64,000 bases of DNA from Bacillota bacterium. Lineage in GTDB: Bacteria; Bacillota; UBA4882; UBA8346. The DNA lies in the NCBI GenBank assembly GCA_023392595.1, contig JAEVYU010000085.1, positions 71,242 to 135,241 of the forward strand, given 5' to 3'. The notes under the pieces were generated by a model. The model did not search any database, was not told where the DNA came from, and was given only the letters and a program-made list of their open reading frames with translations. Both the position numbers and the translations under genes were made by a program. Below are positions 17,392 through 26,292 of the stretch, one piece after another; position 1 is the stretch's first letter; the number at the start of each line of letters is the position of its first letter.

Positions 17392-18351
17392 ATGGAGCAA
17401 AATGCTTTAGCGAATACCGCGCCACCCAAAGAAAAAAAGCGACGCCAAAGAGACTGGTGGTTTTTTTACACCCTCCCCGCTCTTGTCATTTATATTTGGT
17501 TTATGGCCTTCCCATTGTTTAATTCAATGCGCCTGAGTCTTTATACCGGTTCGGGATTTATACCGGATCATTTTGTGGGAATGAAAAATTATATCGATTT
17601 ATTTACCAATTCCATATACCGGGACCGGCTGATCGGCGCATTTTTGCATACCTGTATTCTTTTTGTGATCTGCATGGGTATTCAAAACACCCTCGGTTTA
17701 ATGTTCGCGAACATCTTGTCAGGCTCTCTAAAGGGCCGTTCAATTTTTCGCACGATTATCTTTCTTCCGGTCACTTTATCGATTTTGGTCACCGGATTCT
17801 TATGGCGGCTAATTCTCAATCCCAATTGGGGCGCTGTCAATCAAGTCCTCTCCATGTTGGGATTAACCCAATTCTCCAGTTATCCCTGGCTGGGCGATCC
17901 CAAAACCGCTATGGTGATTGTCGGACTGGTTACAGCTTGGCAATGGGTCGGCTTACCCACTATGATTTTTTTAGCCGGATTTCAGGGAATACCGGAGGAG
18001 TTGTTTGAAGCTGCCAGTATTGACGGATCATCACGGCGTCAGATTTTTTGGAAAATCAAAGTCCCCTTGCTAATTCCTGTAATGGGACTGGTTTCAATTT
18101 TAACATTTGTCGGGAACTTTAATGCTTTTGATATTGTTTTCGGATTGGAAAATGCCAACGGAGCGCCTGATTATGCTACGGATATCATGGGAACTTTCTT
18201 TTACCGGATTGGAATCGCCGGACAGCATCCCATCGGTGAGCCGAATATGGGCGTAGGCGCCAGTATTGCCACGGTTATCTTCTTTATTTTATTAACCGGT
18301 GTTACCTTCTGGATGATTTCTCAAAGCCATAGCCGCAAAAAATCTGAGTAA
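17392..18351 (+). CDS. ABC sugar permease, MalF/UgpA type
   Basis: 319 residues with six predicted helices. After a short basic cytoplasmic tail (K-E-K-K-R-R-Q-R-D-W) comes the first helix, and near residue 215 the EAA loop E-E-L-F-E-A-A-S-I-D-G-S-S that contacts the ATPase. The protein pairs with the next gene product to form the channel. ATG 17392 has GGAG at 17382-17385. The gap of 125 bases after the binding-protein gene contains no clear terminator. Confidence 0.88.
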   Translation: MEQNALANTAPPKEKKRRQRDWWFFYTLPALVIYIWFMAFPLFNSMRLSLYTGSGFIPDHFVGMKNYIDLFTNSIYRDRLIGAFLHTCILFVICMGIQNTLGLMFANILSGSLKGRSIFRTIIFLPVTLSILVTGFLWRLILNPNWGAVNQVLSMLGLTQFSSYPWLGDPKTAMVIVGLVTAWQWVGLPTMIFLAGFQGIPEELFEAASIDGSSRRQIFWKIKVPLLIPVMGLVSILTFVGNFNAFDIVFGLENANGAPDYATDIMGTFFYRIGIAGQHPIGEPNMGVGASIATVIFFILLTGVTFWMISQSHSRKKSE

Positions 18352-18365
18352 ATGGAGTCATTTCA

Positions 18366-19190
18366 ATGAGAGAAAGAAAGGTTATTATCGGTCACTATCT
18401 GATTCTATCCATCTGGGCTCTTGTCGCATTGTTCCCTGTATGGACAATGCTGGTGAATTCCTTTAAAAAACAGCTGGATATTTTCAAAAATCCGTTCGCC
18501 TTACCCATTACGCCTAGCTTTGACGGTTATCTTTATGTATTCCGGGAAAGCAATTTTTTGTTATATTGCTTGAATACTTTACTGATTACAAGCATCTCGA
18601 TTGTCTGTGTTCTCTTCATCGGTTCCTTGGCAGCCTATGCTTTGGCCAATTGGAAAGGTCTCGGATCCAAATTAATTTATTTGCTTTTTCTATCCGGAAT
18701 TATGATACCCATACGTTTGGGAACAATAAACATTTTTCAGATTATTCGTTCATTGAATATGATGGGATCAGTTTACGGCTTGATCCCGGTTTATATTGCT
18801 TGGGGCCTCCCCATGGCTGTCTTTATCCTTACCACCTTTATTCAGGATTTGCCCGGTGAGTTAATGGAATCGGCCTCCATTGACGGGGCTTCTAAATTTC
18901 GCACCTATTTTAACATCGTTATACCTCTAGTCCGGCCGGCCCTTGGGACTGTCGCCATTTTCAATCTGATTAACATCTGGAACGACATTTGGTTCCCCTT
19001 GATCTTCAATTTAAGAGAAGACCAAAGAACACTCCTCTTGGGGGTCACTTACTTTTTCGGCACCTATCAGACGGACTGGACCAAGGTTTTGGTGGTTCTC
19101 ACGCTTGCTACATTACCGATTCTTTTACTCTATATGCTTATGTCAAAACAATTTATTAAAGGATTAACGGCCGGTGCCGTCAAAGGATAA
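18366..19190 (+). CDS. ABC sugar permease, MalG/UgpE type
   Basis: 274 residues, six helices, with the EAA loop G-E-L-M-E-S-A-S-I-D-G-A-S near residue 165 and a C-terminal K-G-L-T-A-G-A-V-K-G, typical for MalG-type partners. It begins 14 bases after the previous gene with GGAG upstream, so the two are co-translated. A terminator follows. Confidence 0.88.
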   Translation: MRERKVIIGHYLILSIWALVALFPVWTMLVNSFKKQLDIFKNPFALPITPSFDGYLYVFRESNFLLYCLNTLLITSISIVCVLFIGSLAAYALANWKGLGSKLIYLLFLSGIMIPIRLGTINIFQIIRSLNMMGSVYGLIPVYIAWGLPMAVFILTTFIQDLPGELMESASIDGASKFRTYFNIVIPLVRPALGTVAIFNLINIWNDIWFPLIFNLREDQRTLLLGVTYFFGTYQTDWTKVLVVLTLATLPILLLYMLMSKQFIKGLTAGAVKG

Positions 19191-19225
19191 GAAGGTTTCC
19201 GAATCTGTTAATGATAATATTTTTC

Positions 19226-19264
19226 AGCCGCTGTGAAGATACAAGTTCTCATTGCGGCTTTTTG
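19226..19264 (+). terminator. Terminator of the sugar ABC operon
   Basis: AGCCGC paired with GCGGCT across about 24 bases, followed by TTTTT. It lies 35 bases after the last permease and abuts the stop of the convergent DUF1624 gene. Confidence 0.7.
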
Positions 19265-20023
19265 CTAAAAACCTTTTTTTATAAAGTGTTTTATAAAAGT
19301 TAGCGCCATAACTAACAAAGGTTGATGAATTAAATATACCATCAGCGAATGCTTCCCTAAATAACAAAAACCTCGTACCCATAGCAATCGGGAACAATCA
19401 TTCAACGGAAACATTCTCCCCTTTGGGGAATATAACCGATTGCCCAAGAACAACCCGATTAAAACGTAACCCAGCCAAGGAAAAATGGGAAAATAATCCA
19501 CACTGTAAAAACCATTTTTTTGAAACCCTGCCCAAAGTAACCACGGAAAAGTAAAATGAAAGGAATTCAGATAAAACCCAACAATAATCACACCGGCTCC
19601 CAGGAATAAGTTCAAATAGCGCAGTGTAAGAAGGGGATAACTTAGAATAATCGTCGCACCGATTAAATGGAGGACTCCGAAAACGACATAACCTTCTTTT
19701 AAATAAATCCTTGTAACAATGGTAATCAGTAAGCCGTAACCAAAAATGACAAGTCCCCGTTTAAGATGTTTCTTAAATAACCTTTGCCCTTTTCCGGTAT
19801 TTTGTTGAATTTCATGATGATGACTAATGATTAAACAAATCCCGGCCAACAATAAAAAAATTGCCGCCGTCGCTTTTTGCCAAAAAGACCAAATTGCCCA
19901 ACGAAAGGGGAATTCTAATATTCGCAATATTGAAAGATCAACAAAAAAATGAAGCACTATCATCAAAAGGATAGCGATTCCCCGCAGAAAATCAATTTCC
20001 CAATACCGAAAGGGGATCGTCAT
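19265..20023 (-). CDS. DUF1624 / HGSNAT-like membrane acyltransferase-like protein
   Basis: 252 residues with about seven helices. It starts R-Y-W-E-I-D-F-L-R-G-I-A-I-L-L-M-I-V-L-H, the characteristic opening of the DUF1624 family related to heparan-alpha-glucosaminide N-acetyltransferase. It has a conserved histidine in helix 1 and a late H-S-L-M-V-Y-L-I-H-Q-P motif. Relatives transfer acetyl groups across a membrane to sugars. Its ATG overlaps the spoVAE stop codon (ATGA), so it is translationally coupled to the spoVA genes. A role in spore or envelope sugar acetylation is only a guess. Confidence 0.75.
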   Translation of the reverse strand: MTIPFRYWEIDFLRGIAILLMIVLHFFVDLSILRILEFPFRWAIWSFWQKATAAIFLLLAGICLIISHHHEIQQNTGKGQRLFKKHLKRGLVIFGYGLLITIVTRIYLKEGYVVFGVLHLIGATIILSYPLLTLRYLNLFLGAGVIIVGFYLNSFHFTFPWLLWAGFQKNGFYSVDYFPIFPWLGYVLIGLFLGNRLYSPKGRMFPLNDCSRLLWVRGFCYLGKHSLMVYLIHQPLLVMALTFIKHFIKKGF

Positions 20024-20373
20024 CCCTTTGGTTTGAACAATAATGCGCCTATAAAACCGAAAATAATAGCGGATGACACACCGGCGCTGGTAATTTCGAA
20101 TATACCTGTAATAACTCCGATAATTCCATCCCTTTGAAACTCCGACCAGGCCCCTTTGACAAGCGAATTGCCAAAACTGCTTATCGGAACGGAAGCACCG
20201 GCGCCTGCAAATTTGATAAGCGGGTCATATAACCCAAATCCCCCCAGGATTGCTCCTATCACCACCAAACAGCACATCGTATGGGCCGGGGTAAATTTTA
20301 AAACATCCATCATGATTTGACCGATGACACAAATGCCTCCGCCCACTAAAAAGGCTAAAAAAATTTTTTCCAA
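20020..20373 (-). CDS. spoVAE: Stage V sporulation protein AE
   Basis: 117 residues with four predicted helices. The hallmark segments G-G-G-I-C-V-I-G-Q, G-A-I-L-G-G-F-G-L-Y-D-P-L and G-A-G-A-S-V-P-I-S-S-F-G-N match SpoVAE(b). SpoVA proteins form the inner-membrane channel that imports dipicolinic acid into the forespore and releases it at germination. It is the last spoVA gene here and is preceded 15 bases upstream by spoVAD. Confidence 0.92.
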   Translation of the reverse strand: MEKIFLAFLVGGGICVIGQIMMDVLKFTPAHTMCCLVVIGAILGGFGLYDPLIKFAGAGASVPISSFGNSLVKGAWSEFQRDGIIGVITGIFEITSAGVSSAIIFGFIGALLFKPKG

Positions 20374-20388
20374 AAAATGAAATCCTCC

Positions 20389-21402
20389 TTACATCTCAAT
20401 AGCAACCGCATGGGCAATGCAGGGTATACTTTCTTTTTGCTGATAGGATAATGGGGATAACAATGCTCCGGTAGCCACAACCAAAATCCGATGAAGTTCC
20501 CCCTTATCCATCCGTTTTAAAAGATGTCCGTAGGTTACTGTAGCAGAACAGGCAGAGCCACTTCCCCCAGCGAATACCGGTTGCTCTTTTGCAAAGATCA
20601 TCAGACCACAGTCGCTAAACTGATTCGGGGCAAATTTTATTCCATGTTGCCCCAGTAAATCGGTGGCAATAGAATGGCCTACCCGCCCTAAATCACCGGT
20701 CACAATAAAATCATAATAAGATGGAGAACGCTGTAAATCCCGGAAGTGGGCTTCAATCGTATCGACGGCCGCCGGAGCCATGGCGCCGCCCATATTAAGC
20801 GGATCAGCAACTCCCATATCAACAACCTTGCCGATGGTTGCCGCCGTCACATGGGGGCCAACTCCCTCCGGCACTAACAAAGCCGCCCCGGCGCCGGTAA
20901 CTGTCCATTGGGCAGTTGGTGGTTTTTGAGTGCCATATTCCGTGGGATAACGGTACTGTTTTTCCACGGAACCATTATGACTGGAGGTCGCTGTCATTAC
21001 ATTTTGGGCAAATCCGCTGTCAATCATTAAAGATGCTAAAGCCAATCCCTCCATCGAACTGGAACAGGCTCCATATATCCCCAAAAAAGGAATTCCTAAG
21101 CTTCGCGCCGTAAAACTGCTGGAGATAATTTGATCCATCAAGTCGCCACAAAGGAAAAACTGGATATCTTCCTTTTTGATGTCGGACTTTTGAATTGTGA
21201 TCTTGCAAGCATTTTCCAGTAAGGTCTTTTCGGCTTTTTCGAAACTATCCTGACCCAGCCAAATATCTTTTTCCAGTTTATCAAAGTCCCCGGCCAATGG
21301 CCCTTCTGCCTCGAATGGGCCACCCACAGCCGCAGAGGCCTTAATCAAAGGCTTTGATTCAAAAAGCCAACTTTGTCTTCCTTGAAGCAATTCAACGACC
21401 AC
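20389..21402 (-). CDS. spoVAD: Stage V sporulation protein AD
   Basis: About 337 residues with a thiolase-like fold: G-I-Y-G-A-C-S-S-S-M-E near residue 125 and G-x-G-S-A-C-S near the C-terminus, as in SpoVAD, which binds dipicolinic acid. The GTG at 21402 overlaps the end of spoVAC. A TTG at 21390, right after the spoVAC stop and eight bases past GGTGG, aligns better with the short N-terminus of known SpoVAD, so the true start may be there. It is made in the forespore and acts in dipicolinate uptake. Confidence 0.92.
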   Translation of the reverse strand: MVVELLQGRQSWLFESKPLIKASAAVGGPFEAEGPLAGDFDKLEKDIWLGQDSFEKAEKTLLENACKITIQKSDIKKEDIQFFLCGDLMDQIISSSFTARSLGIPFLGIYGACSSSMEGLALASLMIDSGFAQNVMTATSSHNGSVEKQYRYPTEYGTQKPPTAQWTVTGAGAALLVPEGVGPHVTAATIGKVVDMGVADPLNMGGAMAPAAVDTIEAHFRDLQRSPSYYDFIVTGDLGRVGHSIATDLLGQHGIKFAPNQFSDCGLMIFAKEQPVFAGGSGSACSATVTYGHLLKRMDKGELHRILVVATGALLSPLSYQQKESIPCIAHAVAIEM

Positions 21403-21871
21403 CCATTGCTTTAATGATTGCTTTCACCAAAACAATAGTGAAAGCTGAAAATACACCATAAACGATCACAGCCCCGGCTAATTTAAACATTTTACCCGCC
21501 ACGCCCAAAACGAACCCTTCGCTGCGATGCTCTATGGCGGCAGACGCAATCGAATTGGCAAATCCGGTAACAGGGACAGCCGTTCCCGCTCCACTCCACT
21601 GTGCTAAATGATCATAAACTCCAAAACCGGTCAGCAAGACTGATATCATTATTAACACAGCTACAGTGGGATTACCGGCAGTTTCTTCCGTAAATTGAAA
21701 ATAGGTAATAAAAAACCATTGAAGGAACTGACCCAGGACGCAAATGAGGCCGCCGCTGAAAAAGGCCCGAATCGAGTTTAATAAAACAGGGCGTTTCGGC
21801 TCTTTGGCCTTTGCCAAAGTTTGATATTTTTGTTGGGCCGGGGTTAATTTCTTTTTTTTGGAATTTGCCAT
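21392..21871 (-). CDS. spoVAC: Stage V sporulation protein AC
   Basis: About 159 residues. A lysine-rich tail (K-K-K-K-L-T-P-A-Q-Q-K-Y) is followed by four helices with G-G-L-I-C-V-L-G-Q, L-L-T-G-F-G-V-Y-D and G-A-G-T-A-V-P-V-T-G-F-A-N-S, the SpoVAC pattern; SpoVAC is a mechanosensitive dipicolinate channel. ATG 21871 has GGAGG about ten bases upstream. It is the first gene of the cluster spoVAC-AD-AE-DUF1624. A sigma-G type GCATA box lies about 80 bases upstream on the minus strand, but its -10 is poor. Confidence 0.92.
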   Translation of the reverse strand: MANSKKKKLTPAQQKYQTLAKAKEPKRPVLLNSIRAFFSGGLICVLGQFLQWFFITYFQFTEETAGNPTVAVLIMISVLLTGFGVYDHLAQWSGAGTAVPVTGFANSIASAAIEHRSEGFVLGVAGKMFKLAGAVIVYGVFSAFTIVLVKAIIKAMGGR

Positions 21872-22015
21872 TCTCAATAGTACCTCCGGCGAGAAGAATT
21901 CTTATATAGATATTTTTTAAAATTTCGTTCTAGGTATGCTGGCAATTTCTGTTTTTTTTAAATAAAACCCACAAAAAGATTGCCAGTATTCACCATTTTA
22001 AGTTTGTAAAACGCC

Positions 22016-22055
22016 AAAACGAAAGGGCTGCCTAAAATTACTTTCAGGACAGCCC
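22016..22055 (-). terminator. Terminator after pepD
   Basis: On the minus strand GGGCTGTCCTGAAA...AGGCAGCCC is followed by TTTCGTTTT. It lies about 80 bases past the pepD stop and ahead of the spoVA cluster, separating the two. Confidence 0.7.
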
Positions 22056-22136
22056 AGTCTTCAAAGATGGAATGAAGTTCGTGGAAAATTCACAAACAGC
22101 CAAGATAATAGAGATCACCAGTTAAAGCGTTCATTT

Positions 22137-23573
22137 TCATTTTAGCCTTTTCAACACTTCGCACAGAAGCTTAAATGTCTTCCCTACGGAGCTGATGTTG
22201 ACATGCTCATTGGGGGTATGTAAATCATACATATTGGGGCCGATTGAGACAGCGTCGATACCGGGAATTCTTTCAACCAAAAATCCGCATTCCAGGCCGG
22301 CATGAATTACGTTCACCGTGCCCTTGACCCCATATAAATCTTCATAAGTTTTCACAAACAGATCCCGTATTGGAGATTCTTGGGTATACTCCCAGCTCGG
22401 ATAAAAAGAATTGGCTTCAAACTGAATAGGGAGCATTTCCGCGATTTGCTTACAAATGCCTAACAATTGGCGGAATAAAGACTTGACTGAACTTCTGGGA
22501 CAGCATTCAAAAGTAATTTTATCGTCCTTGATGGACATAACCCCTAGATTATTGGAATATATCACCAGATTATGTTCCAAATCCCGGGCTAGCGGTCCGT
22601 TCGGGATGATGCTGATCAAATGAATGATGGTTTTTTTGATATTCTCGTCGTACACATCCCTGGAACCGTCATATTTATCGATTGTTACCTGAATATCGGC
22701 ATCCGAAAAGGCTAGTTCGTACTTTAATATCTTATTCCACTCCCGGATAGTTTCTTCAATCCCAAAACCATCTTTTACCGATACCAGGGCCCAGCTTTCT
22801 CTAGGAATTGCATTGGCCTTGGCTCCCCCGCCAAGCTCGGCGATGTCGATATTATCCTTGAGGTCGAAAAGAATCCTGCCCAAAAGTTTAATGGAATTGC
22901 CCCGTTCTTTATCGATATCGCTTCCGGAGTGTCCGCCTTTTAGGCCCTTGATACCCAATTTATAAAACTGTTGATATTTGGACGCAACCTTTCGTTCCGG
23001 TATATGAAAATAAATTCTTCCCCCACCGGCGCAACCCGATGTAAAAATTCCTTCTTCCTCATTATCAACATTGATTAAAATTCTTCCCGTTAACTTTTTG
23101 GCATTAAATTTTTCCATCCCGGTGAGACCGTTTTCTTCGTCAGTGGTAATCAATACTTCCAAAGGAGGATGCGGAATGTCGATTGCGTCGAGGATTGCTT
23201 GGGCACACGCCACTCCGATGCCATTATCCCCTCCCAGCGTTGTCCCTGATGCATAAATGTAATCTCCAACAACCCGAAGCTTGATTGGGTCATTGAAAAA
23301 ATCATGAACGGTATCCTGATTTTTTTCCCAAACCATGTCCATATGTCCCTGCAAGATAACCATGGGCGCGTTTTCATATCCAGGGGTACCGGGCTTTTTT
23401 ATAAGAATATTGAGAGCTTCATCCCGGGTGACTTCAAAATTCTTTCCTTTGGCCCATTCATAAAGGTAATCGCTGACTTTCTTTTCATAAGTCGATCCCC
23501 TTGGTATTTTGGATAGCTCCTCAAAATAATAAAATACTTTTTCAGGCTGTAAACCTTTAAGAATACCCGCCAT
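22137..23573 (-). CDS. pepD: Aminoacyl-histidine dipeptidase (PepD, M20)
   Basis: 478 residues. M20 zinc-peptidase hallmarks: Q-G-H-M-D-M-V-W near residue 75, G-D-N-G-I-G-V-A near 115, T-T-D-E-E-N-G-L near 143 and H-A-G-L-E-C-G near 420. The lid domain carries G-L-K-G-G-H-S-G. It cleaves dipeptides such as Xaa-His in the cytoplasm. ATG 23573 has AAAGGGG upstream; the frame extends to 23651 but that stretch overlaps nikR and has no start site. It lies 49 bases after nikR on the same strand, so the two are probably co-transcribed. Confidence 0.92.
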   Translation of the reverse strand: MAGILKGLQPEKVFYYFEELSKIPRGSTYEKKVSDYLYEWAKGKNFEVTRDEALNILIKKPGTPGYENAPMVILQGHMDMVWEKNQDTVHDFFNDPIKLRVVGDYIYASGTTLGGDNGIGVACAQAILDAIDIPHPPLEVLITTDEENGLTGMEKFNAKKLTGRILINVDNEEEGIFTSGCAGGGRIYFHIPERKVASKYQQFYKLGIKGLKGGHSGSDIDKERGNSIKLLGRILFDLKDNIDIAELGGGAKANAIPRESWALVSVKDGFGIEETIREWNKILKYELAFSDADIQVTIDKYDGSRDVYDENIKKTIIHLISIIPNGPLARDLEHNLVIYSNNLGVMSIKDDKITFECCPRSSVKSLFRQLLGICKQIAEMLPIQFEANSFYPSWEYTQESPIRDLFVKTYEDLYGVKGTVNVIHAGLECGFLVERIPGIDAVSIGPNMYDLHTPNEHVNISSVGKTFKLLCEVLKRLK

Positions 23574-23622
23574 CTCTAGACCCCTTTTCAAGTTAAAATC
23601 GCCGCCTGCTGCTCGCCGGCGG

Positions 23623-24042
23623 TCATAAATTTTCTCCGGTTGTAGTCGCAACCATTTTACAGTGTTTAACTCCTTTTAAGCTGCTCATTCGACCGGCAAT
23701 CGCTTGAATTTCGGTTTTTTCACCCTTCACCACCATAACCTCCAGGCAGTTATGGGCATCCAAATGAACATGCAAAACCGAAACAATTTTTTCATGGTAC
23801 TGATGTTGCAGATCCGTCATTTTATCGGCCATTTCCCGTAGGTGATGGTTATAAACCAGGGTGATGGTGCCGACCGAATCCCCTTCGCCTTGCCGCCATT
23901 CTTCTTCGACCAAATATTCCCGAATCAAGTCCCGGATGGCCTCCGACCGGTTGGTGTACCCTTTTTTTTCAATCAAATTGTCAAATTGCGATAATAGCTT
24001 CTCCTCAATGGAGATACCAATTCGTTGTAATTCGGATTCCAT
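23623..24042 (-). CDS. nikR: NikR-type nickel-responsive repressor
   Basis: 139 residues. The N-terminal ribbon-helix-helix is about 1-50 (R-I-G-I-S-I-E-E then N-R-S-E-A-I-R-D-L-I-R). The C-terminal ACT-like domain holds the nickel ligands in Y-N-H-H and L-H-V-H-L-D-A-H-N-C-L. NikR represses nickel uptake genes when nickel binds. No nickel transporter is nearby, so its targets lie elsewhere or include its own operon. The ATG has GGAGGGGG upstream. It is divergent from the double ATPase gene at 24255. Confidence 0.92.
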   Translation of the reverse strand: MESELQRIGISIEEKLLSQFDNLIEKKGYTNRSEAIRDLIREYLVEEEWRQGEGDSVGTITLVYNHHLREMADKMTDLQHQYHEKIVSVLHVHLDAHNCLEVMVVKGEKTEIQAIAGRMSSLKGVKHCKMVATTTGENL

Positions 24043-24254
24043 GGAGAACCCCCTCCATTTATCATTGATAAATTTATTATACTATATTAAGTTTACTTTC
24101 CATAATAATTGTTCCTAAGGCTGGAAAATAATTCGTAATATCTCATCTTCGTTTCCCGATGACTGCGTAAAGACATCGAAAAAAGAAGGGAATGCCCGTT
24201 TCTTGTCGAAAACTCGGTAAAATATTAAACACCCATGAATTGAAGGTAAAAAAG

Positions 24255-25826
24255 ATGGATCAACCCTTTATCAAACTCGAAAATGTCACTCTTCATGTCA
24301 ATGAGCAACTACTTTTTAAGGATACCAACTGGCTATGGCAAGCCAATGAAAACTGGGCCATCATAGGCTCCACCGGCTCCGGAAAATCATTACTGGCAAA
24401 AGCCCTCTGCCATCAGATTCCTTTATATGCAGGCCAAATTCGTTATTTTTTTAACCCGGCAGTTACGGAAGGCGAACCCTTCTTCAACCGGGGTGATGTG
24501 CTCATCATTTCCCCAAGCCAGCACCAGGAATTAATGCACCGTTACGGTGGATATCATCAAGCCCGCTGGCAAAGTTCCGAAGCAGACGATATCCCCCTGG
24601 TGGCCGATTACTTATCCGGTAAAAGCATTGAGCACCGGTCTCCTTATGAAGTGACCCCCTTTAAAACCGATGAAGCGGTCTACGGGCAGCGCCGCGAAAA
24701 GGCTATGGCTTTACTGGAGATTGAATATCTGCTCAACCGTAAAATCCATCAACTCTCCAACGGCGAAGCCCGGAAAGTATTAATCGCCAGGGCGCTGATG
24801 CAGGCTCCCAAGCTTTTGATTTTTGACGATCCTTTCGGAGGATTGGACACTGAGTCCCGGGCCTTGTTGCGAAGGGTCATGTCTCAAATCATTGCTGCCG
24901 GCCAAATCAAAGTATTAGTCGTAGCTTCAGGACCGGCGGAAATACCTGAAGGTATCACTCATTTGCTTTATGTCGCCGATCATCGGATTGGCATGAAAAA
25001 AACCGCGCTTCAAAACACCCTTTCTGAACTCAAGGAAGAACCCCAGGCAGCTTTGGCTGGGATCACTATTTCTGCAAGCAATTTTACGGTTTTGCAGTCC
25101 AAAGAAACCACCCCGCCCGAAACTTTGGTGGAAATGAAAAATACATCGGTGGTATATAACGGAACAGCCGTTCTCTCCAATATCGATTGGACTGTCAAAA
25201 CGGGTGAACGCTGGGCGGTGTTAGGGCAAAACGGCGCCGGCAAATCCACACTGCTGAGTCTGATTATGGCTGATAATCCCCAATCTTATGCGAATGAAAT
25301 TTTTTTATTTGGCAAAAAACGCGGGAGCGGGGAAACGATTTGGGATATTAAGCGTCAAATCGGCTGGGTATCGCCGGAGTTACAAATGTATTATGTTCAA
25401 GGCTTTAGCTGTTTAGAAGTTGTCTGTTCCGGCTTTTTCGATACCATCGGGCTCTATCGGGAATGTTCTTCGGAGCAGACCGGTACTGCCATGAAATGGC
25501 TTACTTTATTTCACATGGAGACTTTGGCCGGGCAGATTTTCGACACCCTCTCTTTGGGTGAGCAACGTCTGGTCCTGCTGGCCCGGGCCCTGGTTAAAAA
25601 CCCGGCCTTATTGGTTCTCGATGAACCGGGACAAGGTTTGGATAAAAGAAATCGTAAATATTTGAATGACTTATTGGATCAACTTTGCTGGAAAACCGGC
25701 TTGACGTTGATTTATGTGACCCATTACCTGGATGAACTGCCGCAAGCGATTACGCACGTCTTAAGGCTTAGGAAAGGCGCCGTGGTTGAAAAAGCGGTCC
25801 GAAACCACCTAGAGACACCTATGTAA
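24255..25826 (+). CDS. ModF/YlmA-like protein with two ABC ATPase domains
   Basis: 523 residues holding two ATPase domains. Domain 1 (about 5-235) has Walker A G-S-T-G-S-G-K-S, a signature L-S-N-G-E-A-R-K and Walker B L-L-I-F-D-D-P-F-G-G. Domain 2 (about 285-520) has G-Q-N-G-A-G-K-S-T, L-S-L-G-E-Q-R and L-L-V-L-D-E-P-G-Q-G. The first Walker B has D-D instead of D-E. There is no membrane segment and no permease next to it, as in ModF/YlmA proteins, whose role is not settled. ATG 24255 has an AAGG site. Confidence 0.85.
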   Translation: MDQPFIKLENVTLHVNEQLLFKDTNWLWQANENWAIIGSTGSGKSLLAKALCHQIPLYAGQIRYFFNPAVTEGEPFFNRGDVLIISPSQHQELMHRYGGYHQARWQSSEADDIPLVADYLSGKSIEHRSPYEVTPFKTDEAVYGQRREKAMALLEIEYLLNRKIHQLSNGEARKVLIARALMQAPKLLIFDDPFGGLDTESRALLRRVMSQIIAAGQIKVLVVASGPAEIPEGITHLLYVADHRIGMKKTALQNTLSELKEEPQAALAGITISASNFTVLQSKETTPPETLVEMKNTSVVYNGTAVLSNIDWTVKTGERWAVLGQNGAGKSTLLSLIMADNPQSYANEIFLFGKKRGSGETIWDIKRQIGWVSPELQMYYVQGFSCLEVVCSGFFDTIGLYRECSSEQTGTAMKWLTLFHMETLAGQIFDTLSLGEQRLVLLARALVKNPALLVLDEPGQGLDKRNRKYLNDLLDQLCWKTGLTLIYVTHYLDELPQAITHVLRLRKGAVVEKAVRNHLETPM

Positions 25827-25964
25827 CCACGGATATATTTATATCCCGGTATCAAATCGTCTTTTCACAGACGCTGGGTTCGGTAGGCTGCATTGAATCC
25901 GCCATTTTGAGGGGAACAAGTGGATAAAAAAATAAAATGGGGACGACTCTGCGGCAATCCCCAT

Positions 25965-26282
25965 TTAGGCCACGAATACGGCAAACATTCCCCCAGCTTC
26001 AGCGATTTCCGTTATCATTTCATCCAACATTTTTTCCATTTCTCCCTTGGGTGATTTCGTTTCTCCAGTCATTTTTTCCGTTTCTCCCTTGGGTGATTGC
26101 ATTTCTCCAATCATTTTTTTCATTTCTCCCTTGGGTGATTTCGTTTCTCCAATCATTTTTTTCGTTTCTCCCTTGGGTGATTGCATTTCTCCAATCATTT
26201 TTTTCATTTCTCCCTTGGGTGATTGCATTTCTCCAATCATTTTTTTCATTTCTCCCTTGGGTGATTGCATTTCTCCAATCAT
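25965..26282 (-). CDS. Possible heptad-repeat protein from the minisatellite
   Basis: The minus-strand frame gives 105 residues as fifteen heptads: alternating M-I-G-E-M-Q-S and P-K-G-E-M-K-K variants, then a non-repeat tail (M-L-D-E-M-I-T-E-I-A-E-A-G-G-M-F). The tail continues the heptad phase outside the DNA repeat, which favours this frame over the others. It would be a charged, helical protein, though Pro and Gly in alternate heptads would break a continuous coiled coil. The ribosome site is poor, so the true 5' end may be lost. Confidence 0.35.
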   Translation of the reverse strand: MIGEMQSPKGEMKKMIGEMQSPKGEMKKMIGEMQSPKGETKKMIGETKSPKGEMKKMIGEMQSPKGETEKMTGETKSPKGEMEKMLDEMITEIAEAGGMFAVFVA

Positions 26283-26292
26283 TTTTTCCGTT
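26017..26292. repeat. 42-bp tandem repeat (six units) built of 21-bp halves
   Basis: Six units start at 26041, 26083, 26125, 26167, 26209 and 26251, each opening TCTCCCTTGGGTGATT. A decayed partial unit precedes them. Each 42-bp unit is a dimer of two 21-bp halves sharing ATTTCTCC, so it encodes two heptads. Differences between units are few single-base changes. Because 42 is a multiple of three, several frames stay open; the minus-strand frame is the most protein-like. Confidence 0.92.

Noticed and set aside
26017..26292. CRISPR array
   Set aside because: Units are contiguous with no unique spacers, and no cas gene is in the window.
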